A stretch of 64,000 bases of DNA, taken from positions 310,001 to 374,000 of the forward strand of contig NZ_AP024327.1 of assembly GCF_018408855.1 (NCBI RefSeq). Direction: 5' to 3'. The position numbers and the translations under genes are program-made. This document shows, one piece after another, positions 25,085 through 33,833 of this stretch; within the stretch, counting starts at the first letter, position 1, and each line of letters opens with the position of its first letter. Under the pieces are notes generated by a model. The model worked only from the letters and a program-made list of their open reading frames with translations. It was not told the origin of the DNA and did no database searches. The DNA is from Caballeronia sp. NK8. GTDB lineage: Bacteria > Pseudomonadota > Gammaproteobacteria > Burkholderiales > Burkholderiaceae.

Positions 25085-26419
25085 ATGCGCGCCCCGACCA
25101 CAGCATCGCGCCCGCAACCCGAATCGCTATGGCGGGCGATGGCCGCGCGCGTGCCCGCGATGGACGCGCCGGTCAGCACGGGAGCGCCGCTCGCACGCGA
25201 CATTGACGTGGAGGTGGCGATCATCGGCGCGGGTTATTCGGGCTTGAGCGCCGCGTATGCGCTGCAAAAGCGCGGCGTCGAATGCGCAGTGCTCGATGCG
25301 AATCCGGTCGGCTGGGGCGCGAGCGGGCGCAATGGCGGCGTGGTGTCGTCGAAGTTCCGGCTGTCGTTCCCGGCGATCGCGGGCGCGCATGGCATCGATG
25401 TCGCGAAACGCATGCATCGGCTCGCGCATGACGGCGTGCGCACGGTCGAGGCGCTCATCGACGAATTCAGGCTGACGCGCGCTCGCTTTGAACATACGGG
25501 CAGTTTGCGCTGCGCGCATACGGAGCGCGCGCTCGCATCGATCTGTGCCGAAGCAGACTGGGTTCGCACGAAGCTCGGCGATGCATCGATGACCGTGCAA
25601 TCGCGCGCGCAAGTGCAGCATGAAACAGGCTCGAAGGGCTTCGTCGGCGGCGTGCTGAGCGCGGACGCGGGCACGATCTTGCCGCTCGAATACGTGCGCG
25701 GCATCGCGGCGGGCCTGACCGCGCGCGGCGTGCCGATCTACGAAGCGACACCGGTGATCGACATGTCGCGCGCGCAGGACGGCCGCGTGCATTTGCGCGC
25801 GCCGGGCGGCACGGTACGCGCGAGACAGGTGATCGTCGCGACCAACGCGTACTCGAATCTGACCGATGCCACGGCTTCGTATCATCGTGAACTCGTGCCG
25901 TTCAGAAGCGCGATGATCGCAACGGCGCCGCTCTCGCCCGAACTCGATGCGCAACTCATGGTGCAACGCCGCAGCTATACGGAAACGCGCCGCATGATGA
26001 AGTGGTTCCGGAAGGTCGATGGCCGCATGCTCTTCGGCGGCCGCGATGCATTCGGCAAGGAAGGCGAGCCGACCGGCTTCGATGCGCTGCAACGCGCGAT
26101 GGTCGCGCTCTTTCCGCAATTGAAGGATGTGGCGGTGGAGTATCGCTGGTCGGGTTATGTCGGCATGACGTTCAACGCGCTGCCGCATGTCGGCCGCAGC
26201 GACGACGCCACCACGTTCTGTCTCGGCTACAACGGCGCGGGCATCGCAATGGCGAGTCTCATCGGTCAGCACGCGGCGGCGCTCGCGCTCGGCGAAAAGC
26301 CGGAACTCGCGCTGCTGGCGCAAGACGGCTTGCGGCCAGTGCCGTTTCATGCGCTGCGCGCGCCGGGCGTGAGGCTCGTCGCCGCGTGGTATCAGTTTCT
26401 CGACGCAGTAGGTGCATGA
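25085..26419 (+). CDS. FAD-dependent amine oxidase (PuuB/DadA-like, copy 2)
   Basis: A 444-residue DAO-fold flavoprotein. FAD motif: EVAIIGAGYSGLSAAYALQKRG; next, VGWGASGRNGG, the PuuB-type signature; C-terminal FCLGYNGAGIAMASLIGQ. It starts 2 bp after the HAD gene and overlaps the PotB-type permease by ATGA, so it is firmly inside the transporter operon. Expected to oxidise the imported amine or a gamma-glutamyl or acyl derivative to an aldehyde, which the aldehyde dehydrogenase at 28143 would take further. The PuuA ligase and PuuD hydrolase of the classical putrescine route are not in the window. Confidence 0.87.
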   Translation: MRAPTTASRPQPESLWRAMAARVPAMDAPVSTGAPLARDIDVEVAIIGAGYSGLSAAYALQKRGVECAVLDANPVGWGASGRNGGVVSSKFRLSFPAIAGAHGIDVAKRMHRLAHDGVRTVEALIDEFRLTRARFEHTGSLRCAHTERALASICAEADWVRTKLGDASMTVQSRAQVQHETGSKGFVGGVLSADAGTILPLEYVRGIAAGLTARGVPIYEATPVIDMSRAQDGRVHLRAPGGTVRARQVIVATNAYSNLTDATASYHRELVPFRSAMIATAPLSPELDAQLMVQRRSYTETRRMMKWFRKVDGRMLFGGRDAFGKEGEPTGFDALQRAMVALFPQLKDVAVEYRWSGYVGMTFNALPHVGRSDDATTFCLGYNGAGIAMASLIGQHAAALALGEKPELALLAQDGLRPVPFHALRAPGVRLVAAWYQFLDAVGA

Positions 26420-27327
26420 TGACGACAGCCAAACGGATTCTCCAGGACACCGCCGTGATGCATGCCGCCACGATCGACCCCTCGGTGCGCCATCAGCGCC
26501 GCGAAGACCGCACGATGCTGATGTTGATGGCGCCCGCGTTGCTGGTGGTGATCGTGCTGCTCGTCGTGCCGCTCGCGTGGCTTTCGTGGCAGTCGCTTTA
26601 TCACGACGGCGTGTTCTCGCTCGTGAACTATCGGCGCGTCTTCACGGGCGCATATCTCGACACGTTCCTGCTGACCTTCAAGCTCAGCTTCATCGTGACG
26701 GCCATTACGCTGCTGCTCGGTTATCCGGTCGCGTATTTCGCGGCGTCGATCTCGCCGCGATGGAGCGCGCTCGTGCTCGGCATGGTGATCCTGCCGTTCT
26801 GGACCAGCGTGCTCGTGCGTACCTATGCATGGCTCGTGCTGTTGCAACGCACGGGGCTCATCAACAAGGCGCTGCTCGGCATGGGTTTGATCGATCGGCC
26901 CTTGCAGCTTTCGTATAACCAGTTCGGCACCATCATCGCGATGGTGCATATCCTTCTGCCGTTCATGGTGCTGCCGCTGTATTCCGCGATGCAGAAGATT
27001 CCGCCGAATCTTTCGCAGGCGGGCGCGAGCCTCGGTGGTTCGCCGCTGCATGTGTTCCTGCGCGTGTTTCTTCCGCTCTCGATGAGCGGCGTGCTTGCGG
27101 GCGTGACGCTCGTGTTCGTGCTGTGCCTCGGCTTCTACATCACGCCGGAACTGATGGGCGGCGGCAAGTCGATGATGGTGTCCATGATCGTGAGCCGCAA
27201 CGTCGAGATCTACAACAGCTGGGGCGCGGCGAGCTCGGTGAGCGTGGTGCTGCTCATCTGCGTGTTCGCGATCTTCTACGGCGTGAGCCGCGTGATTCCG
27301 CTCGAAAGGACATTGGGGGCGAAATGA
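26416..27327 (+). CDS. ABC transporter permease, PotB-type
   Basis: A 303-residue inner-membrane permease. A polar N-terminus of about 35 residues leads to the first membrane span (MLMLMAPALLVVIVLLVVPL), with five further spans. The coupling loop is QAGASLGGSPLHVFLRVFLPLS. Topology and sequence match PotB/PotH. Two ATG codons in tandem (26416, 26419) are possible starts; the first overlaps the upstream TGA. The longer frame upstream is a shadow of the amine oxidase. Overlaps the PotC-type gene by ATGA. Confidence 0.9.
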   Translation: MMTTAKRILQDTAVMHAATIDPSVRHQRREDRTMLMLMAPALLVVIVLLVVPLAWLSWQSLYHDGVFSLVNYRRVFTGAYLDTFLLTFKLSFIVTAITLLLGYPVAYFAASISPRWSALVLGMVILPFWTSVLVRTYAWLVLLQRTGLINKALLGMGLIDRPLQLSYNQFGTIIAMVHILLPFMVLPLYSAMQKIPPNLSQAGASLGGSPLHVFLRVFLPLSMSGVLAGVTLVFVLCLGFYITPELMGGGKSMMVSMIVSRNVEIYNSWGAASSVSVVLLICVFAIFYGVSRVIPLERTLGAK

Positions 27328-28121
27328 ATACGATATCGCTAGGACGTGTGACGCTGGGGGCAACGGTGATGCTGATTCTCGCGTTCCTGATGATTCCGGT
27401 CGTGATCGTCGTGCCGCTTTCCTTCTCCGATGCGCGCTTCCTGACGTTCCCGCCGCCGGCTTATTCGCTGCGCTGGTATCACGCGTTCTTCGATAACCCC
27501 GCATGGATCGATGCCGCCAAGACCACCTTCGCGGCCTCCACATGCGCGGCGCTGATCGCGACGCCGCTCGGCGTCGCGGCGGCGTATGGCATCCAGTACG
27601 GATCGCACTGGTCGCTGCGCTATCTGCGCCCGTTGCTGATGCTGCCGTTGATGGTGCCTATCATCATCGTCGCGGTGGGCGTATTCTTCGTCTTCACGCA
27701 AGCGGGTTATGTGAACACGCTGGGCGGACTGATCATCGCGGATACGATGCTCGGCCTGCCTTATGTGCTCATCTCCGTGGGCGCGGACTTGCGCACGTTC
27801 GATCGCACGCAGGAGATGGTCGCGCGCAGTCTCGGCATGAACCGCTTTCGCGCCTTCATGGCGGTGACGTTGCCGCAGATCAAGGCGAGCGTGATTTCCG
27901 GCGCGGTGTTCGTGTTCATTCAGGCGCTCGATGAAACCGTCGTCGCGCTGTTCATTTCGGGCGGCAGTAACCAGACGCTCACGCGCCGCATGTTCGTCAC
28001 GCTGCGCGATGAAATCGATCCGACCATTGCCGCCATCAGTACGATGTTGACGGCGCTGACCTTGTGCCTCGTGATGATCGTCGTCGTGAGCCGTCGGTCA
28101 ACGGCTGTGGCGCGAGCCTGA
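27324..28121 (+). CDS. ABC transporter permease, PotC-type
   Basis: A 265-residue permease, partner of the PotB-type protein. Membrane span one is LGATVMLILAFLMIPVVIVV, followed by PLSFSDARFLTFPPPAYSLRWY, which is typical of PotC/PotI. The coupling loop is VARSLGMNRFRAFMAVTLPQIK. ATG 27324 overlaps the upstream stop. The cognate periplasmic protein is not next to it but on the opposite strand at 31305-32366. Confidence 0.9.
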   Translation: MNTISLGRVTLGATVMLILAFLMIPVVIVVPLSFSDARFLTFPPPAYSLRWYHAFFDNPAWIDAAKTTFAASTCAALIATPLGVAAAYGIQYGSHWSLRYLRPLLMLPLMVPIIIVAVGVFFVFTQAGYVNTLGGLIIADTMLGLPYVLISVGADLRTFDRTQEMVARSLGMNRFRAFMAVTLPQIKASVISGAVFVFIQALDETVVALFISGGSNQTLTRRMFVTLRDEIDPTIAAISTMLTALTLCLVMIVVVSRRSTAVARA

Positions 28122-28142
28122 CCCTTCCACTACTCAAACAAT

Positions 28143-29570
28143 ATGCGACATCTCCAGCAGTTCTATATCGATGGCGAATGGGTCGAACCTTCGGGCAGCG
28201 CGCGTTTGCCTGTCATCGATCCGTCGACGGAAGAAACGATCGGCGAAGTCGCGCTCGGCGATGCGCGCGATGTCGATCGCGCGGTGGCGGCGGCGCGGCG
28301 CGCGTTCGTATCGTTTTCGCAGACGCGTGTGGAGGAGCGCGTCGCGTTGTTGCAGCGCCTGCTCGACGCGTACATCGCGCGCTATGACGAGATGGCCGAC
28401 GTCATCTCGCGCGAGATCGGCGCGCCGACCAAGCTTGCGCATGCGTGGCAGGCCGCGCTCGGCAAGCGGCATATCGAGGAAACGCTGCGCACCGTCGAGC
28501 GCTTTCAGTGGCAGCGCAGGAAGGGCACGACGCTCGTCAATCACGAACCCGTGGGCGTGGCCGCGCTCATCACGCCGTGGAACTGGCCGATCAATCAGAT
28601 CGTGTGCAAGGTCGCGCCGGCCATCGCGGCGGGCTGCACGGTGGTGCTCAAACCGAGCGAAGTGTCGCCGATGAACGCGATCCTGTTCGCCGAAATCGTC
28701 GACGCGGCCGGCGTGCCCAAAGGCGTGTTCAATCTCGTCAATGGCGACGGTCCGACGGTCGGCGCCGCGTTGAGCGCGCATCCGGATATCGACATGGTGT
28801 CGTTCACCGGATCGACGCGTGCGGGCATCGAGATCGCGAAGCTGGCCGCGCCGACGGTGAAGCGCGTGCATCAGGAACTGGGCGGCAAGTCGGCGAACAT
28901 CCTGCTCGACGATGCCGATTTCGACGCCGCCGTGACTGCGGGCGTGAACTCGTGCTTCAGCAACAGCGGGCAATCGTGCAATGCGCCCACGCGCATGCTC
29001 GTGCCCGCATCGCGGCACGATGAAGCCGTGGCGATCGCCTTGCGCGCGGCGCAGAAACATCGTGTCGGGCCGGCCGACGATCCTGCCACGACGATGGGCC
29101 CCGTCGTCAGCGATGTGCAGTTCGGGCGCGTGCAACGGCTGATCGATGTCGGCATCGAAGAGGGCGCTTCACTGGTGACGGGCGGACCCGGACGTCCCGA
29201 TGGACTCGAACGCGGGTATTACGTGAAGCCGACCGTGTTTGCGAATGTGAATCCGTCGATGACGATCGCGCGGGAGGAAATCTTCGGGCCGGTGCTCGCG
29301 ATCATGCCGTATCGCGACGAGGAAGAGGCGATCGCCATCGCCAATGACACGCCGTATGGCCTCGCGGCGTATGTGCAGTCGAAGGATCAGGCGCGTGCGC
29401 GGCGCGTAGCGATGAGAATGCGCGCGGGTAGCGTGTACGTCAATTATCCGGCGTGGGATGCGGGGTCGCCGTTTGGCGGGTATAAGCAATCGGGGAACGG
29501 GCGGGAGTATGGCGAGTGGGGGTTGGAGGCATTTCTCGAGGTGAAGGGGATCGTGGGTTACGGGGAGTAG
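28143..29570 (+). CDS. NAD(P)-dependent aldehyde dehydrogenase (copy 2)
   Basis: A 475-residue aldehyde dehydrogenase, last gene of the Pot-type operon. Landmarks: TPWNWPINQIVCKVAPA, GSTRAGIEIAK, HQELGGKSANIL (general base) and the catalytic Cys in NSGQSCNAPTRML. The C-terminus PFGGYKQSGNGREYGEWG is usual. It should oxidise the aldehyde from the amine oxidase at 25085, making an acid such as an omega-amino acid. Its 3' end overlaps the convergent GMC gene by 13 bp. Confidence 0.88.
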   Translation: MRHLQQFYIDGEWVEPSGSARLPVIDPSTEETIGEVALGDARDVDRAVAAARRAFVSFSQTRVEERVALLQRLLDAYIARYDEMADVISREIGAPTKLAHAWQAALGKRHIEETLRTVERFQWQRRKGTTLVNHEPVGVAALITPWNWPINQIVCKVAPAIAAGCTVVLKPSEVSPMNAILFAEIVDAAGVPKGVFNLVNGDGPTVGAALSAHPDIDMVSFTGSTRAGIEIAKLAAPTVKRVHQELGGKSANILLDDADFDAAVTAGVNSCFSNSGQSCNAPTRMLVPASRHDEAVAIALRAAQKHRVGPADDPATTMGPVVSDVQFGRVQRLIDVGIEEGASLVTGGPGRPDGLERGYYVKPTVFANVNPSMTIAREEIFGPVLAIMPYRDEEEAIAIANDTPYGLAAYVQSKDQARARRVAMRMRAGSVYVNYPAWDAGSPFGGYKQSGNGREYGEWGLEAFLEVKGIVGYGE

Positions 29571-31282
29571 TTCACAGCGCGCGCGGCCGTTTCATGTTCG
29601 TCACGCGCCGCGCCACGTAACACATCCGCCACCCGTTCCGCGATCATGATCGTCGGCACATTCGTATTGGCGCACGGAATCGAAGGCATCAGCGACGCAT
29701 CGCACACATGCAGTCCTTCGACACCGTACACCGCGCCATGCGAATCGGTCACGGCCAGCGGATCGGCCGATGAACCCATCCGGCACGTCCCCGACGGATG
29801 CCACGTGCCTCCGACATTGCGCGCGACGAACGCGGTCATCGCGCTATCGTCGCCGAGCAGTTCTTCGATGCCCACTCCTTGCGTCACGACGCCCTTGATC
29901 AACGCGCCGCGCAGAGGTCCGGCGATATCGAGCAATGCGCTCAGCGCGCCACGCTGCACCGCGTTCCATGTCCCAGGCACAGCCACCGCCGCCACGCGCG
30001 GCGAATAGCTCGATGGAAAGATCACATCGCGATGCGCATTCATCGAGGGCGATGCCAGGACGGCAGCGCCGAATCGCAACGCGAGCTTGAGACGTTCGAG
30101 ATCGCGCGAATCGGAGAGCATCGCGAAATCGACATCAGGTTCATCGAACGCACTCGCCGACGCGAGCGTCACGCGTCCGCGCGAGTACGACTTGTTGACC
30201 CAGAAGAAGATCGTGCCCAGCCTATAGCCCACGGAATGCCAGCCCGAACGCGACAGAATCGCGCCATGCATGTCGCCTTGCACGGTATCCGGCATGCCTG
30301 AAGAGAAGCGCACGATCGCCTGTTCGTGATGCTCGTCCGGAAACGGCGTGCGCGCGGCGCGCGGCAGGAAGGCGGAGACGGCGATCGACGGATGTTCCAT
30401 CAGATTGCGCCCGACGCCCGGGCGATCTGCAAGCACATCGATGCCGAGCGCGGCGAGTTCATCGGCCGGTCCGATGCCGCTTCGCATCAGCAACGCGGGA
30501 CTGTGTATCGCACCGGCCGACACGATCACGCGCCGCGCCTTCAGCTCTTCACGCGTGCCGTCGGCTCGAACGATGCGCGCGCCGATCGCACGCTTGCCAT
30601 CGAACAGGATGCGCTCGACGACTTCATCGGTGCGTATGGTCAGATTGCTGCGTGCGCGTGCGGTATCGTCGAGATAACACACCGACGTGGGGATGCGTTC
30701 TCCGTTCGCGCTCGCGCCAATCGAACCGATGAACGTACCGTCTTCCCACGGACCGTTCTGATCTTCGTGCAGCGCGTGACCATGCTCGGCGAGCGAGTCG
30801 AGCACCGCGCGCACGAACGGTGAAATGCGCGGCCACGTCGGGCGTTGAATGCGCAGCGGTCCATCGCCGCCGTGCAACGGGCCGCTGAAATCGCAATCCG
30901 TTTCGAGCTTGCGAAACCAGGGCAGACACGTTCGCCAGTTCCAGCCATCGGCGCCGAGCGTTTCCCACTCGTCGTAGTCGGCGGGCGAGCCGCGATTGGC
31001 CATCAGCGCGTTGATCGCGGAGCCGCCACCCAGAAGCCGCGCCTGTTCATAGCGTCGCAGCGCGCCGCTCATGCTCATGCGCGCTTTCAACTGCTGCCAG
31101 ATGTTGCGCCTGTCGAGATAGGCGCGGCCCGGATAGCGGCTGCGAATGGCGTCGGGCATCGTGCGCGCGGAGATATCGCGGCCCGCTTCGACGAGACATA
31201 CCTTCGCGCGCGCATCTTCGGAAAGGCGTGCGGCCAGCACGCAGCCGGCCGAGCCGCCGCCCAGAATCAGATAGTCGAACAC
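29558..31282 (-). CDS. GMC-family FAD-dependent oxidoreductase (choline-dehydrogenase-like)
   Basis: A flavoenzyme of about 574 residues that oxidises alcohols to aldehydes. FAD motif YLILGGGSAGCVLAARL is near the start, followed by the GMC signature GGGSAINALMANRG; the C-terminal GGTWHPSGTCRMG holds the catalytic histidine, followed by GLHVCDASLMPSIPCANTN. The frame is open further upstream, but that part is the shadow of the binding-protein gene. GTG at 31282 gives the normal N-terminus (FDYLILGGG), though no clear ribosome site precedes it. It lies 22 bp after the solute-binding gene, so an imported amino-alcohol may be its substrate. Confidence 0.85.
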   Translation of the reverse strand: MFDYLILGGGSAGCVLAARLSEDARAKVCLVEAGRDISARTMPDAIRSRYPGRAYLDRRNIWQQLKARMSMSGALRRYEQARLLGGGSAINALMANRGSPADYDEWETLGADGWNWRTCLPWFRKLETDCDFSGPLHGGDGPLRIQRPTWPRISPFVRAVLDSLAEHGHALHEDQNGPWEDGTFIGSIGASANGERIPTSVCYLDDTARARSNLTIRTDEVVERILFDGKRAIGARIVRADGTREELKARRVIVSAGAIHSPALLMRSGIGPADELAALGIDVLADRPGVGRNLMEHPSIAVSAFLPRAARTPFPDEHHEQAIVRFSSGMPDTVQGDMHGAILSRSGWHSVGYRLGTIFFWVNKSYSRGRVTLASASAFDEPDVDFAMLSDSRDLERLKLALRFGAAVLASPSMNAHRDVIFPSSYSPRVAAVAVPGTWNAVQRGALSALLDIAGPLRGALIKGVVTQGVGIEELLGDDSAMTAFVARNVGGTWHPSGTCRMGSSADPLAVTDSHGAVYGVEGLHVCDASLMPSIPCANTNVPTIMIAERVADVLRGAARDEHETAARAVNYSP

Positions 31283-31304
31283 GTATTGCGACGCGTGAAC
31301 CGCG

Positions 31305-32366
31305 TCACTGCATGAACTTGAGCCAGCGCGCCTTGGCCTGAATGCCGGGCTCGGTGGCCCACCATTCCTCCGACAAGAGCGCCTGCTTCGCTGCGTTTGC
31401 CGGCGCGCTCGGCAGTTCGGCCGCGCGCTTGTCGGTGATCTTGCCGGTCTTGAAGGCGGCCGGATTGCCCGGACCATAGTCGATATAAAGCGGCAGATTC
31501 GCCTGCAATTCCGGCGACACGGCCGCGTTCAGAAAGCGCACGGCGTCGTTCAGATTCGGCGCGTTCTTCAGGATGCAAAGCTGCGTGTTCTGCAGAATGC
31601 CATCGTTGAACGTGAAGGCGATGTTGGGATCATCCTTCATCACGGCGCTCGCGCGGCCGTTCCAGATCATCGTCATGTCGACTTCGCCATCGTGCAGCAA
31701 TTGCGCGGACTGGCCACCCGATGTCCACCACACCGTGACGTTCGGCTTGATCTCTTCGAGCTTCTTGAAGGCGCGATCCACATCGAGCGGATAGAGCTTG
31801 TCGCGCGGCACGCCATCCGCGAGCAGCGCGGCTTCGAGCACGGTCATCGGGTCGTTGCGCAGCGCGCGCGTGCCGGGAAAATTCTTCACGTCCCAGAAGT
31901 CCTTCCAGCTTTGCGGCACCTTCTTGAGCGTTTTCTTGTTATAGCCGATGACGGTCGAATAGAACTCGTAGGCCACCGAGTACGGCGTGCGGTATTTCTC
32001 GGGAATGGCTGCCGCGTTCGGGATCTTCGAGAAATCGAGCTTCTCCAGCAGGCCTTCGCGCCCGCCGCGCAGACAGTTCGAGGTCGGCGTATCGACGACA
32101 TCCCAGATCGGCTTGCCGGTGGCCCCTTGCGCCTTGATTTGCGGCCACGCGTCCGGAATGCTGTCCTGCGTGATCGTGATGCCGAGTTCTTTCGCGGCGG
32201 GATCGAGAATCGCCTTGGTCTGCGCTTCCTGATACGCGCCGCCCTGCGATACGAACGTGATCTTGCCCGCGGCGAACGCCGGCGCCGTGCCCGCGATGGA
32301 CAGCAGCAAGGTCATGGCGAGCGGGCGAATGGGGAAGTGCGGACAGCGGAACCTTGCAATCTTCAT
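31305..32366 (-). CDS. ABC transporter solute-binding protein, PotD-like
   Basis: A 353-residue periplasmic binding protein of the spermidine/putrescine class with a Sec signal (basic start, LAMTLLLSIAGTAPAFA, then AGKITFVSQGGAYQEAQ). Further family text: DVVDTPTSNCLRGG, GYNKKTLKKVPQSWKDFWDVKNFPG and MTMIWNGRASAV. It is the missing receptor of the PotABC-type genes at 23258-28121 although encoded on the other strand 3 kb away. Its upstream region shares TCCAACAATT and an ATGTTATG element with the promoter region of that operon. GTG directly before ATG 32366 is an alternative start with better spacing to GAGGA. Confidence 0.88.
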   Translation of the reverse strand: MKIARFRCPHFPIRPLAMTLLLSIAGTAPAFAAGKITFVSQGGAYQEAQTKAILDPAAKELGITITQDSIPDAWPQIKAQGATGKPIWDVVDTPTSNCLRGGREGLLEKLDFSKIPNAAAIPEKYRTPYSVAYEFYSTVIGYNKKTLKKVPQSWKDFWDVKNFPGTRALRNDPMTVLEAALLADGVPRDKLYPLDVDRAFKKLEEIKPNVTVWWTSGGQSAQLLHDGEVDMTMIWNGRASAVMKDDPNIAFTFNDGILQNTQLCILKNAPNLNDAVRFLNAAVSPELQANLPLYIDYGPGNPAAFKTGKITDKRAAELPSAPANAAKQALLSEEWWATEPGIQAKARWLKFMQ

Positions 32367-32455
32367 CACGGCGTATTCCTCGACAAGGTTGATGCAGCGG
32401 ACGTATTGCAGATGACTAAAAATATATTGAGTCAAATACGCGAGGGCAACGCCGG

Positions 32456-32503
32456 AATTGTTGGAGTGACCATGACCTGATGTTATGTCAGGGCAATGGT
32501 CAC
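32456..32503. promoter_or_regulatory. Candidate operator and nested inverted repeat upstream of the PotD-like gene
   Basis: AATTGTTGGA (32456-32465; minus strand TCCAACAATT) matches the LysR-operator region at 23176. Directly next to it GTGACCAT (32466-32473) and ATGGTCAC (32496-32503) form a perfect 8-bp dyad around CCTGA-TGTTATG-TCAGG. There is no T-run on either side, so an operator is more likely than a terminator, though it could also stop transcription from the cupin gene. Confidence 0.45.
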
Positions 32504-32509
32504 ATCCGG

Positions 32510-32854
32510 TTAGAAGATCACGTAGACCTTGCGCATTGTTTCATCGACTTCCCATGTGCCTTCGGTGTTTGCTTCAAAGAAGAGCGTGTCGCCGCCCGTG
32601 AAATGAACTGTGTCTTCGCCATCGGGGGTGAAGCTGCCGCGGCCCGCGAGAAAATGCATCACCTCGGCCTGTTTCACCGAGCGGCGGTACGTGCCGGGTG
32701 TGCATTCGAATACGCCGGTATCGATTGCCTCGCTGCCCGGGATTACTTTCTGGACGCCGCTTACCTTGATTTCCTGCGTGCCGGGAAGTCCCGCCGTGCC
32801 CCAGTCTTCCAGTCCCTCGATTGCTATGCTCTGCTTGATCTGCTGAACTTTCAT
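32510..32854 (-). CDS. Small cupin-domain protein
   Basis: A 114-residue single-domain cupin. The barrel is recognisable from FECTPGTYRRSVKQAEVMHFLAG, RGSFTPDGEDTVHFTGGDTLFFEANTEGTWEV. It resembles the DUF861/EutQ-like group. Only one His (in VMHF) and few acidic ligands are seen, so metal binding is uncertain. It is the last gene of a reverse-strand operon, 10 bp after the deacylase. Role unknown: it may process or sense the pathway intermediate. It is too short and lacks the usual start of ectoine synthase. Confidence 0.75.
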   Translation of the reverse strand: MKVQQIKQSIAIEGLEDWGTAGLPGTQEIKVSGVQKVIPGSEAIDTGVFECTPGTYRRSVKQAEVMHFLAGRGSFTPDGEDTVHFTGGDTLFFEANTEGTWEVDETMRKVYVIF

Positions 32855-32864
32855 GTTCCTGCCT

Positions 32865-33833
32865 TTAGGTGGATTGAATGCGTCTCTCGATCTTGCCGAG
32901 CCTCACGACCGTCACCCCCGGCCGCAACTGCCGCAACGACGGCATCACCAGCATGCAATCGTCATATGGCGTTTTGACAGGCTCGCCATCCAGCCAGCCG
33001 ATCACACTGCCCGCATCAGCAAACACTTCGAGACCGGTGTAATCGCCGGCGAAACGGAAGTCCATGCTCTTTGCAACGACGGGTTCCGTCACGCGCACGA
33101 CAAGCATTTCCGGCGGCGATGGCTGTATCCAGCCCGCGGGCAAGTCTTCCTCGTCGACCACGCCGGACAGCGCGAGAAAGCGCGCCGTCACATCACGCGC
33201 AACCGTGACCGCATTCGCTTCCCAATGTTGTCCGCATTCGATGAGCAACGCGTTCTTCGGGCTTCCCGCATCGCCGAAGCCTTCGTAATCACGCATGCGC
33301 CGGCCTTCAGGATGGCCTTCATCGCAGATGACGGTCGCCGGCGTGCCGAGCTTCGCCGACAGTTCGATGCCCTTGTCCAGCGGCCCGGCAACGATCAGCG
33401 GCTTGCTCTTCTCATGCATCGAATGAAGATCGAGCAGCAGATCCACCGTTTCGACGACAGGCCGCATCGCGCGGGCGCGGCGCAGTTCGCTCGAATCACG
33501 CGAGGCGTCGTCGAGCGTCTGCGCGGTCCATACTCGATTGAAGTCCTGATCGACGAAGCGCGATGCGTCGGGCTTCTCTGCATCGAAGCGCGCGTAGGCA
33601 TCGACGTTGGCGAATGCGAGCGTGAGCTTGCCGCGCCGCGGTTTCAATTGCGCGCGCAGCAACGCATCGACGACGATCGCGCCGCACACCTCGTTGCCGT
33701 GCGTGAGCGCGTTGATCATCACATGCGGACCATGAATGCCCGAATCGAAGGTATGCACATAAGGCACGCCCGCATTTCCCGCCGCATGCGCGCCGATATC
33801 GGGAAACGTGATCTCGATCGGATACGCGTTCAT
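32865..33833 (-). CDS. Succinylglutamate desuccinylase/aspartoacylase-family deacylase (DoeB/EutE-like)
   Basis: A 322-residue zinc-dependent deacylase of the M14-like AstE/aspartoacylase family, which removes an acyl group from an N-acylated amino acid. Zinc ligands H and E are in ALTHGNEVCG (about residues 42-51), followed by FANVDAYARFD and FVDQDFNRVW; a further His lies in LLLDLHSMHEK. Its start overlaps the end of the semialdehyde dehydrogenase gene by ATGA. Size and setting match DoeB/EutE, which deacetylates N-acetyl-diaminobutyrate in ectoine catabolism, but the ectoine hydrolase gene is absent, so a different N-acyl substrate is possible. Confidence 0.83.
   Translation of the reverse strand: MNAYPIEITFPDIGAHAAGNAGVPYVHTFDSGIHGPHVMINALTHGNEVCGAIVVDALLRAQLKPRRGKLTLAFANVDAYARFDAEKPDASRFVDQDFNRVWTAQTLDDASRDSSELRRARAMRPVVETVDLLLDLHSMHEKSKPLIVAGPLDKGIELSAKLGTPATVICDEGHPEGRRMRDYEGFGDAGSPKNALLIECGQHWEANAVTVARDVTARFLALSGVVDEEDLPAGWIQPSPPEMLVVRVTEPVVAKSMDFRFAGDYTGLEVFADAGSVIGWLDGEPVKTPYDDCMLVMPSLRQLRPGVTVVRLGKIERRIQST

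Noticed and set aside
32510..32854. Ectoine synthase EctC
   Set aside because: The cupin fold is shared, but the protein is shorter, its N-terminus differs, and ectA/ectB are absent.
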